From: Planctomycetaceae bacterium
GTDB taxonomy: Bacteria > Planctomycetota > Planctomycetia > Planctomycetales > Planctomycetaceae
DNA length: 33,001 bases
Reading direction: 5' to 3'
Assembly (NCBI GenBank): GCA_900299185.1
Contig: OMIV01000113.1
Location: 1 to 33,001 of the forward strand
Part shown: positions 23,459 through 31,271 of the stretch, one piece after another
How the letters are laid out: each line of letters opens with the position of its first letter
How positions within the stretch are numbered: position 1 is the stretch's first letter
Made by a program: the position numbers and the translations under genes
Notes under the pieces: generated by a model
The model's database searches: none
Told to the model about the DNA's origin: nothing
The model's input: only the letters and a program-made list of their open reading frames with translations

Positions 23459-24466
23459 GTGAAAGCATCAACCAAAATGGAAATGCCCCCAGATCCGAGA
23501 AGGAAAAAAAAATCTCCAACGCCCCCGCTATCATTCGAGAAACCGATCTTTGAACTAGAAAGACAGCTCGAGCAACTCGAATCCCAACTTGAACCAACTG
23601 CCGCAACGAACGAGGCAATCAGAAGCCTTCGCGTAGAGATTACTCGTAAGCGCCGAGAGATCTTCCTGAACCTCGACCCGTGGGAAGTCGTACAAATTGC
23701 CCGCCATCCAGATCGCCCACAAGCACTGGATTACATTGAATTGCTATTTGACGAATTCATGGAGCTGCATGGTGACCGTGCATTTAGAGACGATCGCTCC
23801 ATGTTGGCGGGCTTCGCCAAACTCGATGACCAGAAGATACTTTTTGTCGCTCAGCACAAAGGGCGCGATCTCCAAGAACGAACGGAACACAACTACGGGA
23901 TGGCCCATCCTGAAGGTTATCGAAAAGCTCTCGCAAAGATGGAGATGGCAGCTCGCTACAAGCTGCCGATCGTCTGCTTTATCGACACACCTGGAGCATA
24001 TCCAGGAATTGGAGCTGAAGAGCGAGGCCAGGCCTATTTGATTGCCTATAGCCTTCGAGAAATGGCAAAGCTCAACACCCCGATCGTTTGCGTCGTTATT
24101 GGAGAAGGGGGCTCGGGTGGAGCTCTCGGAATTGGAATCGGCGACCATGTCTCGATGCTGCAATTCTCTTACTACTCCGTAATTAGCCCCGAAGGCTGCG
24201 CTGGAATCCTTTGGAAGCACGTCAAACATCGAGATGAAGCCGCTCGAGCCCTCCGATTCACTTCCCAGGATTTGAAGCAGTTCGGTATTGTCGACGAAGT
24301 CATTTCAGAACCGCTGGGTGGCGCCCATCGAGACCATCGACAGATGGCAGCGTCCTTAAAGATGTCTTTACAAAGAAGCATCAAAAGCCTTTTGCCGCTG
24401 TCCAATGAACAGCTAATTCAGAGGCGATACGAAAGATTTCGACAAATGGGCTGCTTCAGCGAATAG
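23459..24466 (+). CDS. accA: Acetyl-CoA carboxylase carboxyltransferase subunit alpha
   Basis: Up to 335 residues, slightly over the usual 315-320 because of a basic N-terminal extension (DPRRKKKS). FEKPIFELERQLEQLESQ (about 26-43), GRDLQERTEHNYGMAHPEGYRKA, FIDTPGAYPGIGAEERGQ (about 174-191), GEGGSGGALGIGIGDH (about 215-230) and SVISPEGCAGILWK are the family's diagnostic blocks; the GGSGGA stretch forms the oxyanion site. With AccD it transfers carboxyl from biotin to acetyl-CoA, the first step of fatty acid synthesis; accD is not adjacent. The start is uncertain: the frame opens at a GTG (23459), while ATGs at 23477 and 23483 are also possible and none has a clear Shine-Dalgarno. It converges with cvpA. 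The 246 bases upstream show nothing I can assign. Confidence 0.93.
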   Translation: MKASTKMEMPPDPRRKKKSPTPPLSFEKPIFELERQLEQLESQLEPTAATNEAIRSLRVEITRKRREIFLNLDPWEVVQIARHPDRPQALDYIELLFDEFMELHGDRAFRDDRSMLAGFAKLDDQKILFVAQHKGRDLQERTEHNYGMAHPEGYRKALAKMEMAARYKLPIVCFIDTPGAYPGIGAEERGQAYLIAYSLREMAKLNTPIVCVVIGEGGSGGALGIGIGDHVSMLQFSYYSVISPEGCAGILWKHVKHRDEAARALRFTSQDLKQFGIVDEVISEPLGGAHRDHRQMAASLKMSLQRSIKSLLPLSNEQLIQRRYERFRQMGCFSE

Positions 24467-24563
24467 TTACAGAGAGAATGGCGAGAACTGTCGCAAGAAC
24501 AGAAACGTCCGATAATGTATGTTATGTTGCCTTTTAATTGCCTGCGCTGAAGCTAGTCTCCGG

Positions 24564-25076
24564 TTATTCAACGTCATCCGCGAAAGTAAACGCAGATGAA
24601 ACCGCACCACCAATCTCATCCGGCAGCAGTCGCCCCAATTCCCCGACAACCGACCTAGCCAGGCACCCCACTTTCGATTCCAGCAGCAAGGGGCGAAAAC
24701 TTGGAAACGCAACAGCAACCCCAATAATTACAAGCAAAACGATTACTGCCCCCTTCGCCGCACCGAAGATTGCTCCCCAGTGTCGATCGAATTCAAGAAA
24801 CCGCAAGTTCTCAAACCAAAGTCGAGTCTTTCGAGCAATCAAGTACACAACGAAGGAGACTGTGGAATAGAGAAGGATCGCCGCGAGCAACGGCCTAAAT
24901 GTCTGACTAATTTCCGGAGGGAAGGCGTCTTGTATTTGGGCGATCCATCGACTCGATAAATACACAGCCAACGCAACCGCAAGAATTCCCGCCAATTGCC
25001 AGATGGCGCCGCGCTGCGCCCCGCGGTATGCAAACGCAACCACAACCAAAATTGAGGCAAGATCAATCCATAACAC
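24564..25076 (-). CDS. cvpA: CvpA family membrane protein
   Basis: 170 residues with four hydrophobic segments (about 5-22, 26-44, 63-82, 101-123). The opening WIDLASILVVVAFAYRGAQRGAIWQLAGIL is the CvpA pattern (D near residue 5, then a G-x-x-RG-x turn), and the paired aromatic/basic segment before the last helix also fits. CvpA proteins are inner-membrane proteins tied to colicin V production, purine genes and envelope stress, with no defined biochemical activity. The start is a GTG with AAGGAG 7 bases upstream; an ATG 5 bases further upstream is in another frame. It lies 141 bases after dtd on the same strand, a gap with short AGGGT/ACCCT and TCGGT/ACCGA pairs (about 25098-25140) that could mark a transcript boundary. 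Confidence 0.8.
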   Translation of the reverse strand: MLWIDLASILVVVAFAYRGAQRGAIWQLAGILAVALAVYLSSRWIAQIQDAFPPEISQTFRPLLAAILLYSTVSFVVYLIARKTRLWFENLRFLEFDRHWGAIFGAAKGAVIVLLVIIGVAVAFPSFRPLLLESKVGCLARSVVGELGRLLPDEIGGAVSSAFTFADDVE

Positions 25077-25217
25077 TCCATGACTCCTTCACACCTCAGG
25101 GTATCGGTCGCGATAACCGAGACAGGGACAACGAGACCCTATCTTTCGGGATCAACTGGAGTCTATAGCGACCTCTTCGACGCACATGCGCTGAAGTCCA
25201 TTTAACATCGAGTGAAT

Positions 25218-25667
25218 TCAGAACTGCCGAGAACTATCGAGCAGAATTGTAACAGGACCATCATTGACTAAAGTTACATCCATATGTGCTTGAAATCGCC
25301 CAGTCTCAACATGGATACCCAGGGTTCGTAATTCTGAGACGACCGATAAATACATTCGCTGCGCGTCTGCCGGTCTCGCAGCCGTCACAAAACTCGGTCT
25401 TCGCCCATTTCTACAATCACCGTATAACGTAAATTGGCTTACGACTAATACAGAGCCCTGGATCTCACTAAGGGACAGATTCATTTTTCCGAATTCATCT
25501 TCAAAAATTCGAAGACCGCGGATTTTGGTGGTGATGTATTCAACATCAACAGCAGTATCTTTTTCTGAAACCCCCAACAGCACCAAAAAACCTTTGGAAA
25601 TCTCGCCGACAACGTCTCCGTCAACAACGACCTGGGCCGACGAGACTCGCTGCACCACCGCTCTCAC
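25218..25667 (-). CDS. dtd: D-aminoacyl-tRNA deacylase
   Basis: 149 residues, the standard length. It hydrolyses the ester bond of D-aminoacyl-tRNAs (and glycyl-tRNA-Ala), protecting translation from misacylation. [17 protein letters not shown] at the N-terminus, SQFTLYGD (77-84) and the Gly-cisPro motif NDGPVT (135-140) are all intact, so a functional dimeric enzyme is expected. The start is GTG, with GGAAGG a few bases upstream. It lies 35 bases after thiO on the same strand, probably in the same transcript. Confidence 0.95.
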   Translation of the reverse strand: MRAVVQRVSSAQVVVDGDVVGEISKGFLVLLGVSEKDTAVDVEYITTKIRGLRIFEDEFGKMNLSLSEIQGSVLVVSQFTLYGDCRNGRRPSFVTAARPADAQRMYLSVVSELRTLGIHVETGRFQAHMDVTLVNDGPVTILLDSSRQF

Positions 25668-25702
25668 ATCCCACCTTCCAAACAGTCAACTGACCGAAGT
25701 GT

Positions 25703-26803
25703 CTACGATTGCGTGACTTTGAATGACGATAACGACACAGAGAGCGGCTGACCGAGTATCAATTGACGAATTAGTTTTCCCGTGGCAGGCGATAACTGAA
25801 GTCCGGCTCTAAAGTGACCGGCGGCAACATACAAATTCTCGAAGCCAGTGGCAGCTCCAATTATTGGTTGACCGGATGGTGTGCGTGGCCTTAGTCCCGA
25901 CCAAAAGCGTTCAATCGAAGCGTTCTTAAGGTCCGGAATCAAACGAAACGCAAACTCAAGCAGCGACTCCACTCCTTCGGCTGTATTTCCCTTGTTAAAG
26001 CCAACCCACTCCTCGGTCGAGCCAACAAGAATCCGTCCGTCATTTCGGGGTACCAAATACCGAGGCCCAACTTCGATGACATGATTGAGTGCGCACGAGG
26101 TTGAATTCAGCAAGACGATTTGGCCTCGAACTGGAACAATACTTGTTTTAATCTCGAGCGGACTTAGCAACCGCTCGGTCCATGCACCGGCAGTTACAAC
26201 AAATGCTGAACCTGCAATCGGAGTCATTGACGATAAGACGCGTGCAGCGAGAACTTTTTCGCCGTCAACCTGCCAATCCACGACTGGAGCTCCAGACACA
26301 AGCTTCACTCCCTTTCGCAAGCAACTCGCGTAAAGAGCTTTGAGATGTCGCGGATTCCGAACCTGACAGAGCCCCGGCAATCGAAATCCAAAGTCGATGT
26401 TCGCTTCAAGACATCTCTCATGAAGCTTGATTCCATCTGAATCAAGCCACTCTACATCAACTCCATCGAGAGCCCACTTCTCCATCTCCCTTTGCAACTC
26501 AACTTCACCCTGAAATCCAATATTGATCCCGCCGCAGTTCCTAAATCCATTATCGATACCGCTCAAGTCCGCTAGCTCACATGAAAGCTCACTCCACCGA
26601 GAATAGCTGAGCGCTCGCAATTTGGAGTCGGGCTCGCGACCTTTGCCAGCACATCCAGGATAAAGAATCCCGGCACCAGCCCAAGAAGCCTCTTGGCCAA
26701 ATTGCCCCTGCTCCAACACCGTAACCGACGCCCCCTGCCCGGCCAGCTCATAAGCAGTCGTCAAACCAATGACGCCGCCACCCACTATAACAATGTCAGA
26801 CAT
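25703..26803 (-). CDS. thiO: Glycine oxidase / FAD-dependent oxidoreductase, ThiO type
   Basis: 366 residues, matching ThiO. A Rossmann FAD motif opens the protein (VGGGVIGLTTAYEL, about 7-20). EASWAGAGILYP (about 38-49), YLVPRNDGRILVGSTEE, GLRPRTPSGQPIIG and GHFRAGLQLSPATG are characteristic of the ThiO branch of the DAO family. The enzyme oxidises glycine to iminoglycine, which supplies the thiazole of thiamine; related D-amino acid oxidases cannot be fully excluded. No other thiamine genes are in view. It begins 2 bases after the stop of the cytochrome gene, so translation is likely coupled, and dtd follows. Confidence 0.88.
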   Translation of the reverse strand: MSDIVIVGGGVIGLTTAYELAGQGASVTVLEQGQFGQEASWAGAGILYPGCAGKGREPDSKLRALSYSRWSELSCELADLSGIDNGFRNCGGINIGFQGEVELQREMEKWALDGVDVEWLDSDGIKLHERCLEANIDFGFRLPGLCQVRNPRHLKALYASCLRKGVKLVSGAPVVDWQVDGEKVLAARVLSSMTPIAGSAFVVTAGAWTERLLSPLEIKTSIVPVRGQIVLLNSTSCALNHVIEVGPRYLVPRNDGRILVGSTEEWVGFNKGNTAEGVESLLEFAFRLIPDLKNASIERFWSGLRPRTPSGQPIIGAATGFENLYVAAGHFRAGLQLSPATGKLIRQLILGQPLSVSLSSFKVTQS

Positions 26804-26805
26804 AC

Positions 26806-28746
26806 TTATTTCTTATTTGGCTTTTTGCTTCCACCACCACCGCGTTTAGCAAGCATCGCTTGACCATAAGCAGAACCGAGCGCCTTAGAATTTGAGCCAT
26901 AGACTTCCGTCAGAGCTTCATTCAACTTACCTGCCGACTGCATCTTGTTAATGAATTGGCCATATTTTACTGGGCCTCCGTTTTTCATGAGGAAATCAAC
27001 CAGAGTAAGACCAACTGGACCAATTGCGGCAGGTCCAAATTTCCCGTCTTCAAAAATCGCTTCTGGAGTTTCGATTCCGGATAATGCCTCAGCTGCATCT
27101 TTTGGCATCGCTTCGAAGAAACTGTTATTACCGACCGCCTTAGATGCTAAAGCTAGCCCCGTACCAGTTACGATCCATTCAGGTAGCTTTGAGCCAGGGC
27201 GCTTCAAATAGGCCGATGTGATATTGGAAACCAAACTAGCTCTCATACCAGGATGCCAACTCTGGGGCTCATCACCAATATCTTGTATTGCGACAAACGC
27301 GTCTTCATATGCAGTCGTCACAAGGGCGTGACCATAGATTTCGTTTGCAGTGTCTCGATTATGTATGGACTGATTGAATTCGGTGTAGGTAAATCGATCT
27401 TTGCAAACAAAAATTGATAGGCGGCCCTTAAATATCGGTTTCTCCTTGATTCCAAAGACGCTGCGCAGTGAGTTCGAGTGCTCGTCCGCCCACTGGGCAA
27501 CCTGCTTAAGTCGTTCCTCATTAGCGTTGCCGTAAACGTAGAATTCCACAGTTTCGACAGACTTAGGTTCGTCACGAACGACCTTCTTCCAATCTTCCTC
27601 AGTACGCTTTTGACGCATCGCTGAATATTCAGCGGAAGTCATTTTCGCGAACTTCTCCATGAGAAGTTCGTCATCGGTCGGTACCAAGGATCGCAACGGG
27701 GTCTTAGCTGAAGGCCCGTCAAATTTTGCTCCCTCAAGTATCCACTCTCTCAAATCAGCGTGAAATTTTCGTGTGATTCTGAGTTGACCTTGTGGCATTC
27801 GAGGTTGCTCTCCTGCCCCCACAAGTTGCCATAAGCGACTGGCATCTAGATTCCCTGGAACAATTACGCGACCACTATCTCCACCCCTCATCATTCCTTC
27901 GAAATTAGAAAGATTTAATCCTGACCGTGGATTGTTGGCTCCGTGACATCCTAAGCACAAATTCACAATTGATGGCGCAATTTGTTTCGTAAACGAAATC
28001 TTCTCGTCACCAGTAGCCTTATTAATTACCACTGGCATTTCTGGCATATTCTTCTTGGGATCATTGCCATTCGCGTTTCGATCAGCGACCTTCCCTAATT
28101 CAGCAAGCGGAACATCTTCAGCAGTTCCGTCAAACGATGCGCCTTGAGCGACCCATTTCGCAATCTTACCGATATCCGCTTCACTCAATGCATCACCGCC
28201 TTTAGGCATTCTCTGAGCGGGATTCGGCGTGACTAAGCGACCCAGCATGAGGCTCGCATTGGGATTTTTGGGAACAACCAGGGGCAAGCGACTTTGGCTC
28301 CCTAGTTTCAGGGTTGCAAAACTCGTCAGATCAAGCTTGCACTTTGGGTCTTCTGTATTGTGGCAACTAACACACTTTGAGCTAAGTATCGGAGCAACAT
28401 CCTTTGCAAAGCTGATCAGCGTGGGATCTGGCTTTCCGAGTCCCTTTGCAGCGGCCTGTCGCTGCTTTTCTAGTGCCTGCCTGACAGTCATCAATGTCTT
28501 GTCATTTGCAGGAAACGCAGCATCAGCCACCAATTTCTCAAGCTGCTTATTCAGTTCTTCAAGAGTTTTTTCAGCCTCTTGATATTCCTTTTTTGTAACA
28601 AGACCTCCAGCCTTTGAGACTTCCTTTTGGATATTAGCCAATTCCTTACGCTGGTCCGGTGTTGGCGAGCCGAAGATACCGCCCTGCCCGACGAATACAG
28701 CGAAACCCAATGCCGCAAGACACCAAATGCTGCGGTGCATCCGCAT
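26806..28746 (-). CDS. Exported protein with two cytochrome c-type haem motifs and a peptidase-like C-terminal region
   Basis: 646 residues from the ATG at 28746, preceded by GAGGG at about 8 bases. The frame runs upstream to a TTG at 28863, but only this start puts a signal peptide (RSIWCLAALGFAVFVG) at the N-terminus. A coiled-coil-like stretch (about 28-100) precedes two planctomycete-type cytochrome c domains: CVSCH (125-129) with MPKGGD (180-185), and CLGCH (264-268) with MPQGQ (317-321); the MP motifs could supply the distal methionine ligands. The C-terminal part (about 395-630) has the strand-helix pattern of planctomycete gluzincin-like proteins, including LPEWIVTGTGLALA, but where a HExxH helix would be it reads RASLVSNITSAYL, with no zinc ligands. 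The basic GGGGSKKPNKK tail ends it. It begins the thiO-dtd transcript. Confidence 0.8.
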   Translation of the reverse strand: MRMHRSIWCLAALGFAVFVGQGGIFGSPTPDQRKELANIQKEVSKAGGLVTKKEYQEAEKTLEELNKQLEKLVADAAFPANDKTLMTVRQALEKQRQAAAKGLGKPDPTLISFAKDVAPILSSKCVSCHNTEDPKCKLDLTSFATLKLGSQSRLPLVVPKNPNASLMLGRLVTPNPAQRMPKGGDALSEADIGKIAKWVAQGASFDGTAEDVPLAELGKVADRNANGNDPKKNMPEMPVVINKATGDEKISFTKQIAPSIVNLCLGCHGANNPRSGLNLSNFEGMMRGGDSGRVIVPGNLDASRLWQLVGAGEQPRMPQGQLRITRKFHADLREWILEGAKFDGPSAKTPLRSLVPTDDELLMEKFAKMTSAEYSAMRQKRTEEDWKKVVRDEPKSVETVEFYVYGNANEERLKQVAQWADEHSNSLRSVFGIKEKPIFKGRLSIFVCKDRFTYTEFNQSIHNRDTANEIYGHALVTTAYEDAFVAIQDIGDEPQSWHPGMRASLVSNITSAYLKRPGSKLPEWIVTGTGLALASKAVGNNSFFEAMPKDAAEALSGIETPEAIFEDGKFGPAAIGPVGLTLVDFLMKNGGPVKYGQFINKMQSAGKLNEALTEVYGSNSKALGSAYGQAMLAKRGGGGSKKPNKK

Positions 28747-28860
28747 GATGAAGCCCTCTCCCGCAAGTTCCCCTGATAAACACCCAGTCGATCGAGACTG
28801 TCGGCGCAGACCAAAAGCAGTCAGTCGTGGAAACGGATTGTAGGGATAACTCCGATGCGG

Positions 28861-28890
28861 CAAAAGCGGTGATTTAGTTCAAATTCACCG
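28861..28890 (-). terminator. Likely intrinsic terminator after the GHMP kinase gene
   Basis: On the minus strand CGGTGAATTT (28890-28881), loop GAACT, AAATCACCG (28875-28867), then GC and a run of four T (28865-28862). The stem is 9 pairs with one bulged A, and the stop codon of the gene lies inside it. It would end the flagellar-GHMP transcript before the cytochrome gene. Confidence 0.48.
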
Positions 28891-29892
28891 AACTGTCGGC
28901 TTGATGACCTTGCAGCCGATTTCGCCCAGTCGAACAGTCAATCGAGCGAATGTGGTCTCGTCGGGATAAACACCGACAATGGCGCCACCAGAACCGGCAA
29001 ATTTGGCTGACGCTCCGCATTGCCGAGCAGTCTCAATCATCAAGCAATGAGTCGGTGATAGATCACAAATCGACTTGCGTAAGTCGAAGTTTTCATTCAT
29101 GAGCACTGAAAAAGCAGCCACATCACCTAGCTTCAACGCCCGATACGCCGCCTCTGCGAGACTTGCGAACTTTGACATCGCCGCAACCACTTTGGCGTCG
29201 CCGGCGAGGAAGCGTGCCTTTAATGGGCCGTGAGTGACCTCAGTTGGCTCCCCTGCTTCTGTGGAATAAGCAATGTAGATCGTAGGTAGTAATCCGATCG
29301 GAACCGACTCATAGATTCCGCAATTATATCCGTCGATTGTGCGAATCTTGTCCTTGGCGAAGTCCATATAAACTAGACCCTCGAGAACTTGAATCACACG
29401 ATCCTGAAGTCCGCCAGCAATACCGAGATCCTGCGTCTCAACGGCGAGAGCCAGCGACGGTTGCACATCAGTCGGTATCGCAACGTGATAAAACTCCTGC
29501 AAGGCTCGAAGCGTCGCGACAATAATCGCACTCGATCCGGCAAGCCCCACTGCTCGAGGAATGTTCGAACCATAACGAATCGAGAAATTGCGAGCGTGAA
29601 GCCTCCAACCTTTGAACTGGCAATACTCTACAAACCGTTTAATTGTAGCTTTCACTAACCTGGCTCCGCCATAGTAGCCATGCAATTTCACATCGTGCTG
29701 TAATTCGTGAATGGAGCCAAAGCGGCTTCGATCTTCTTGGCTCAGTATTATTTCAAGATCTTCCCACTCATAAAGAACGACTTCAGCAAAAAAATCACGG
29801 ATGACCACGGAAAGCGTACGACCGTTGTATCCATCCGATGGATTCCCAATCAGTCCAGCTCTTGCATACGCTCTTTGATGGATGATTTCCAT
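28885..29892 (-). CDS. GHMP sugar kinase, glucuronokinase-like
   Basis: 335 residues. The N-terminal AYARAGLIGNPSDGYNG (about 9-23) and the ATP loop PRAVGLAGSSA (112-122) are GHMP motifs 1 and 2, GIAGGLQDR (158-165) contains the likely catalytic aspartate (D164), and KFAGSGGAIVGVY (297-309) is motif 3. The LIGNPSDGY form and overall length resemble plant glucuronokinases, which phosphorylate D-glucuronate at C1 for UDP-glucuronate synthesis; other sugar-1-kinases are possible and the substrate is not fixed by the sequence. The ATG lies 14 bases after the MotE-like gene, so it is in the flagellar transcript, with a likely terminator at its end. Its link to the flagellum is unknown. Confidence 0.85.
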   Translation of the reverse strand: MEIIHQRAYARAGLIGNPSDGYNGRTLSVVIRDFFAEVVLYEWEDLEIILSQEDRSRFGSIHELQHDVKLHGYYGGARLVKATIKRFVEYCQFKGWRLHARNFSIRYGSNIPRAVGLAGSSAIIVATLRALQEFYHVAIPTDVQPSLALAVETQDLGIAGGLQDRVIQVLEGLVYMDFAKDKIRTIDGYNCGIYESVPIGLLPTIYIAYSTEAGEPTEVTHGPLKARFLAGDAKVVAAMSKFASLAEAAYRALKLGDVAAFSVLMNENFDLRKSICDLSPTHCLMIETARQCGASAKFAGSGGAIVGVYPDETTFARLTVRLGEIGCKVIKPTVR

Positions 29893-29906
29893 AATCAGTC
29901 CAGGAG

Positions 29907-30722
29907 CTATTGAGCAGGTGGAGCAGCGGGATTATTGGGATCCGGTGTCGCAGTGTTACCCTGCTTGACTTTTCGAAGCTTATCGGTGAGCTGGGCAGCC
30001 AATTCAGCCTGTGTCATTGCCATTTCAGCGAGAACTTTTGCGGCTTGCCGATCTTTCATGGATGCCAAGAGCCGCACCACGGTCTCAGTCAAATTATCTT
30101 CGCACATTTGACTGAAAATCTTGGCCGCGGCATCGGCCTGCATGTTGTCATATACCAACGCTACATTCTTTAAGCTCGCAACTTCATCAGCCCCCTCGGC
30201 GGTTGCCGCGGCACGCGTCTGCTTTCCATCTTTCGGAGAATCAAGAAGCTTGGCCTGCTCGGCAAATACATTCGTCGCAGAAGCCAATTCTTCATCAACT
30301 CGCTTACGCAATTTAGAAACCAACTCTTGCTCCGAACGAAAATCATCCAGAATCAAATTCATGGCTTCTTGGCGTTCTGATAAGAGTTCCTCGCGCCGAT
30401 TCAGAGCTGCATTTCTTTCTGCCAACCCGCGAGCCAAGATTTCTGTCTCTTCGGCTCCAGGCACGAACCTCGCATCGACGGCAACTGGGACTCGCATTTC
30501 GTCAATCGCATCCGGATTACGGCGTTCAAGTACAGAACTCGGAGGCTCTGAAACAATGGCCTTCTCTGGCTTCTTATCCGTCTCATTCTTTTTATCCGTG
30601 GCGGACTCTGCTGCTGCAGGAGTCGAAGTCGCAGCTTTTTGCTGCATGAAATAAGCACCACCAAATGCTGCTGCCAAAGCGATGGCTAAGACCACCGTTC
30701 CCTGGATTAGTGTTTTTACCAT
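29907..30722 (-). CDS. MotE-like flagellar protein with MgtE-N domain
   Basis: 271 residues. One N-terminal membrane anchor (about 7-26), a charged, disordered stretch (about 30-70), a long coiled coil (about 95-155) and an MgtE N-terminal-like domain (about 185-245: VALVYDNMQADAAAKIFSQM, ETVVRLLASMKDRQAAKVLAEM), with a Pro/Asn-rich tail. This architecture next to fliI-fliJ is that of MotE-like proteins; in rhizobia MotE is a periplasmic chaperone of the motor protein MotC. Its ATG overlaps the inferred original stop of fliJ in the ATGGTAA arrangement, showing tight coupling in the ancestral operon. The protein itself shows no damage. Confidence 0.75.
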   Translation of the reverse strand: MVKTLIQGTVVLAIALAAAFGGAYFMQQKAATSTPAAAESATDKKNETDKKPEKAIVSEPPSSVLERRNPDAIDEMRVPVAVDARFVPGAEETEILARGLAERNAALNRREELLSERQEAMNLILDDFRSEQELVSKLRKRVDEELASATNVFAEQAKLLDSPKDGKQTRAAATAEGADEVASLKNVALVYDNMQADAAAKIFSQMCEDNLTETVVRLLASMKDRQAAKVLAEMAMTQAELAAQLTDKLRKVKQGNTATPDPNNPAAPPAQ

Positions 30723-31212
30723 TCGGATTCTCCGGGGTTTTCGTCCGGCGTCTCACTCAATGACTCGACAGTCTGAGGACGACTCCACTTTCGCATAACA
30801 TTTTCGTCGACCGCGATTGCTGCTCAAGCTCGTTTTTCCGACGATGCTCGAACAGTTTCTGCTCACGCAGCGTTTTTAGAATCTCAGTTTCCTTCGTCGA
30901 TTCAGCCCGATCTGCCTCTGCTTTGTCAAAAACGCGTTGAGCACTTTCGACACGTTCGCTGGCCTTTTTGAGCCGACTGTCTATCGCCGCCAAGTGATCT
31001 ACTGCATTCGACAATGCTACGGGGTCGAAAACTCGCCCTACAAGACCGGTTGAATCGGATGCGTCTTCAAACTCTCGCTTAACCTCAGCTTCACGCTACT
31101 GTGCTGTCAAAAGCATGTTGAATGCCTCTCGCTGCCGCTGTTCCGCCTGACGCTGCTGCTGATGGCGATACTTGAGCACTCGTTCGAGTCTGAAATCAAA
31201 TTTCTTAGCCAT
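30716..31212 (-). pseudogene. fliJ: fliJ, interrupted by a TAG and a single-base frame change
   Basis: From the ATG at 31212 the frame reads MAKKFDFRLERVLKYRHQQQ..., a normal FliJ N-terminus, to a TAG at 31098-31096 (codon 39). The same frame continues for 112 FliJ-like coiled-coil codons, including LREQKLFEHRRKNELE. Near 30822-30825 the good frame switches by one base: the original frame ends at a TGA (30759-30757) after atypical residues, while the neighbouring frame gives AAIAVDENVMRKWSR, like a FliJ C-terminus, and ends TGG-TAA at 30718-30716, overlapping the next gene's ATG. One extra G would restore a 165-residue protein. FliJ is the export-apparatus stalk that couples the FliI ATPase to the gate. 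Whether this is real decay, recoding or a sequencing fault cannot be told here. The gene has no clear Shine-Dalgarno. Confidence 0.82.
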
Positions 31213-31271
31213 GAGATCGCGTCATCGCCCGTGTTTGAATTGATCGACCACCATCTCACCCGAGCAAAACG

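Noticed and set aside
28747-28863. N-terminal extension of the cytochrome protein from a TTG at 28863
   Set aside because: It would put 39 non-hydrophobic residues before a good signal peptide, and the ATG at 28746 has GAGGG upstream.
31096-31098. TAG in fliJ read as pyrrolysine or another recoded residue
   Set aside because: The nearby frame change points to ordinary damage or a sequencing fault, and no neighbouring gene needs TAG readthrough; not excluded, but the less likely reading.
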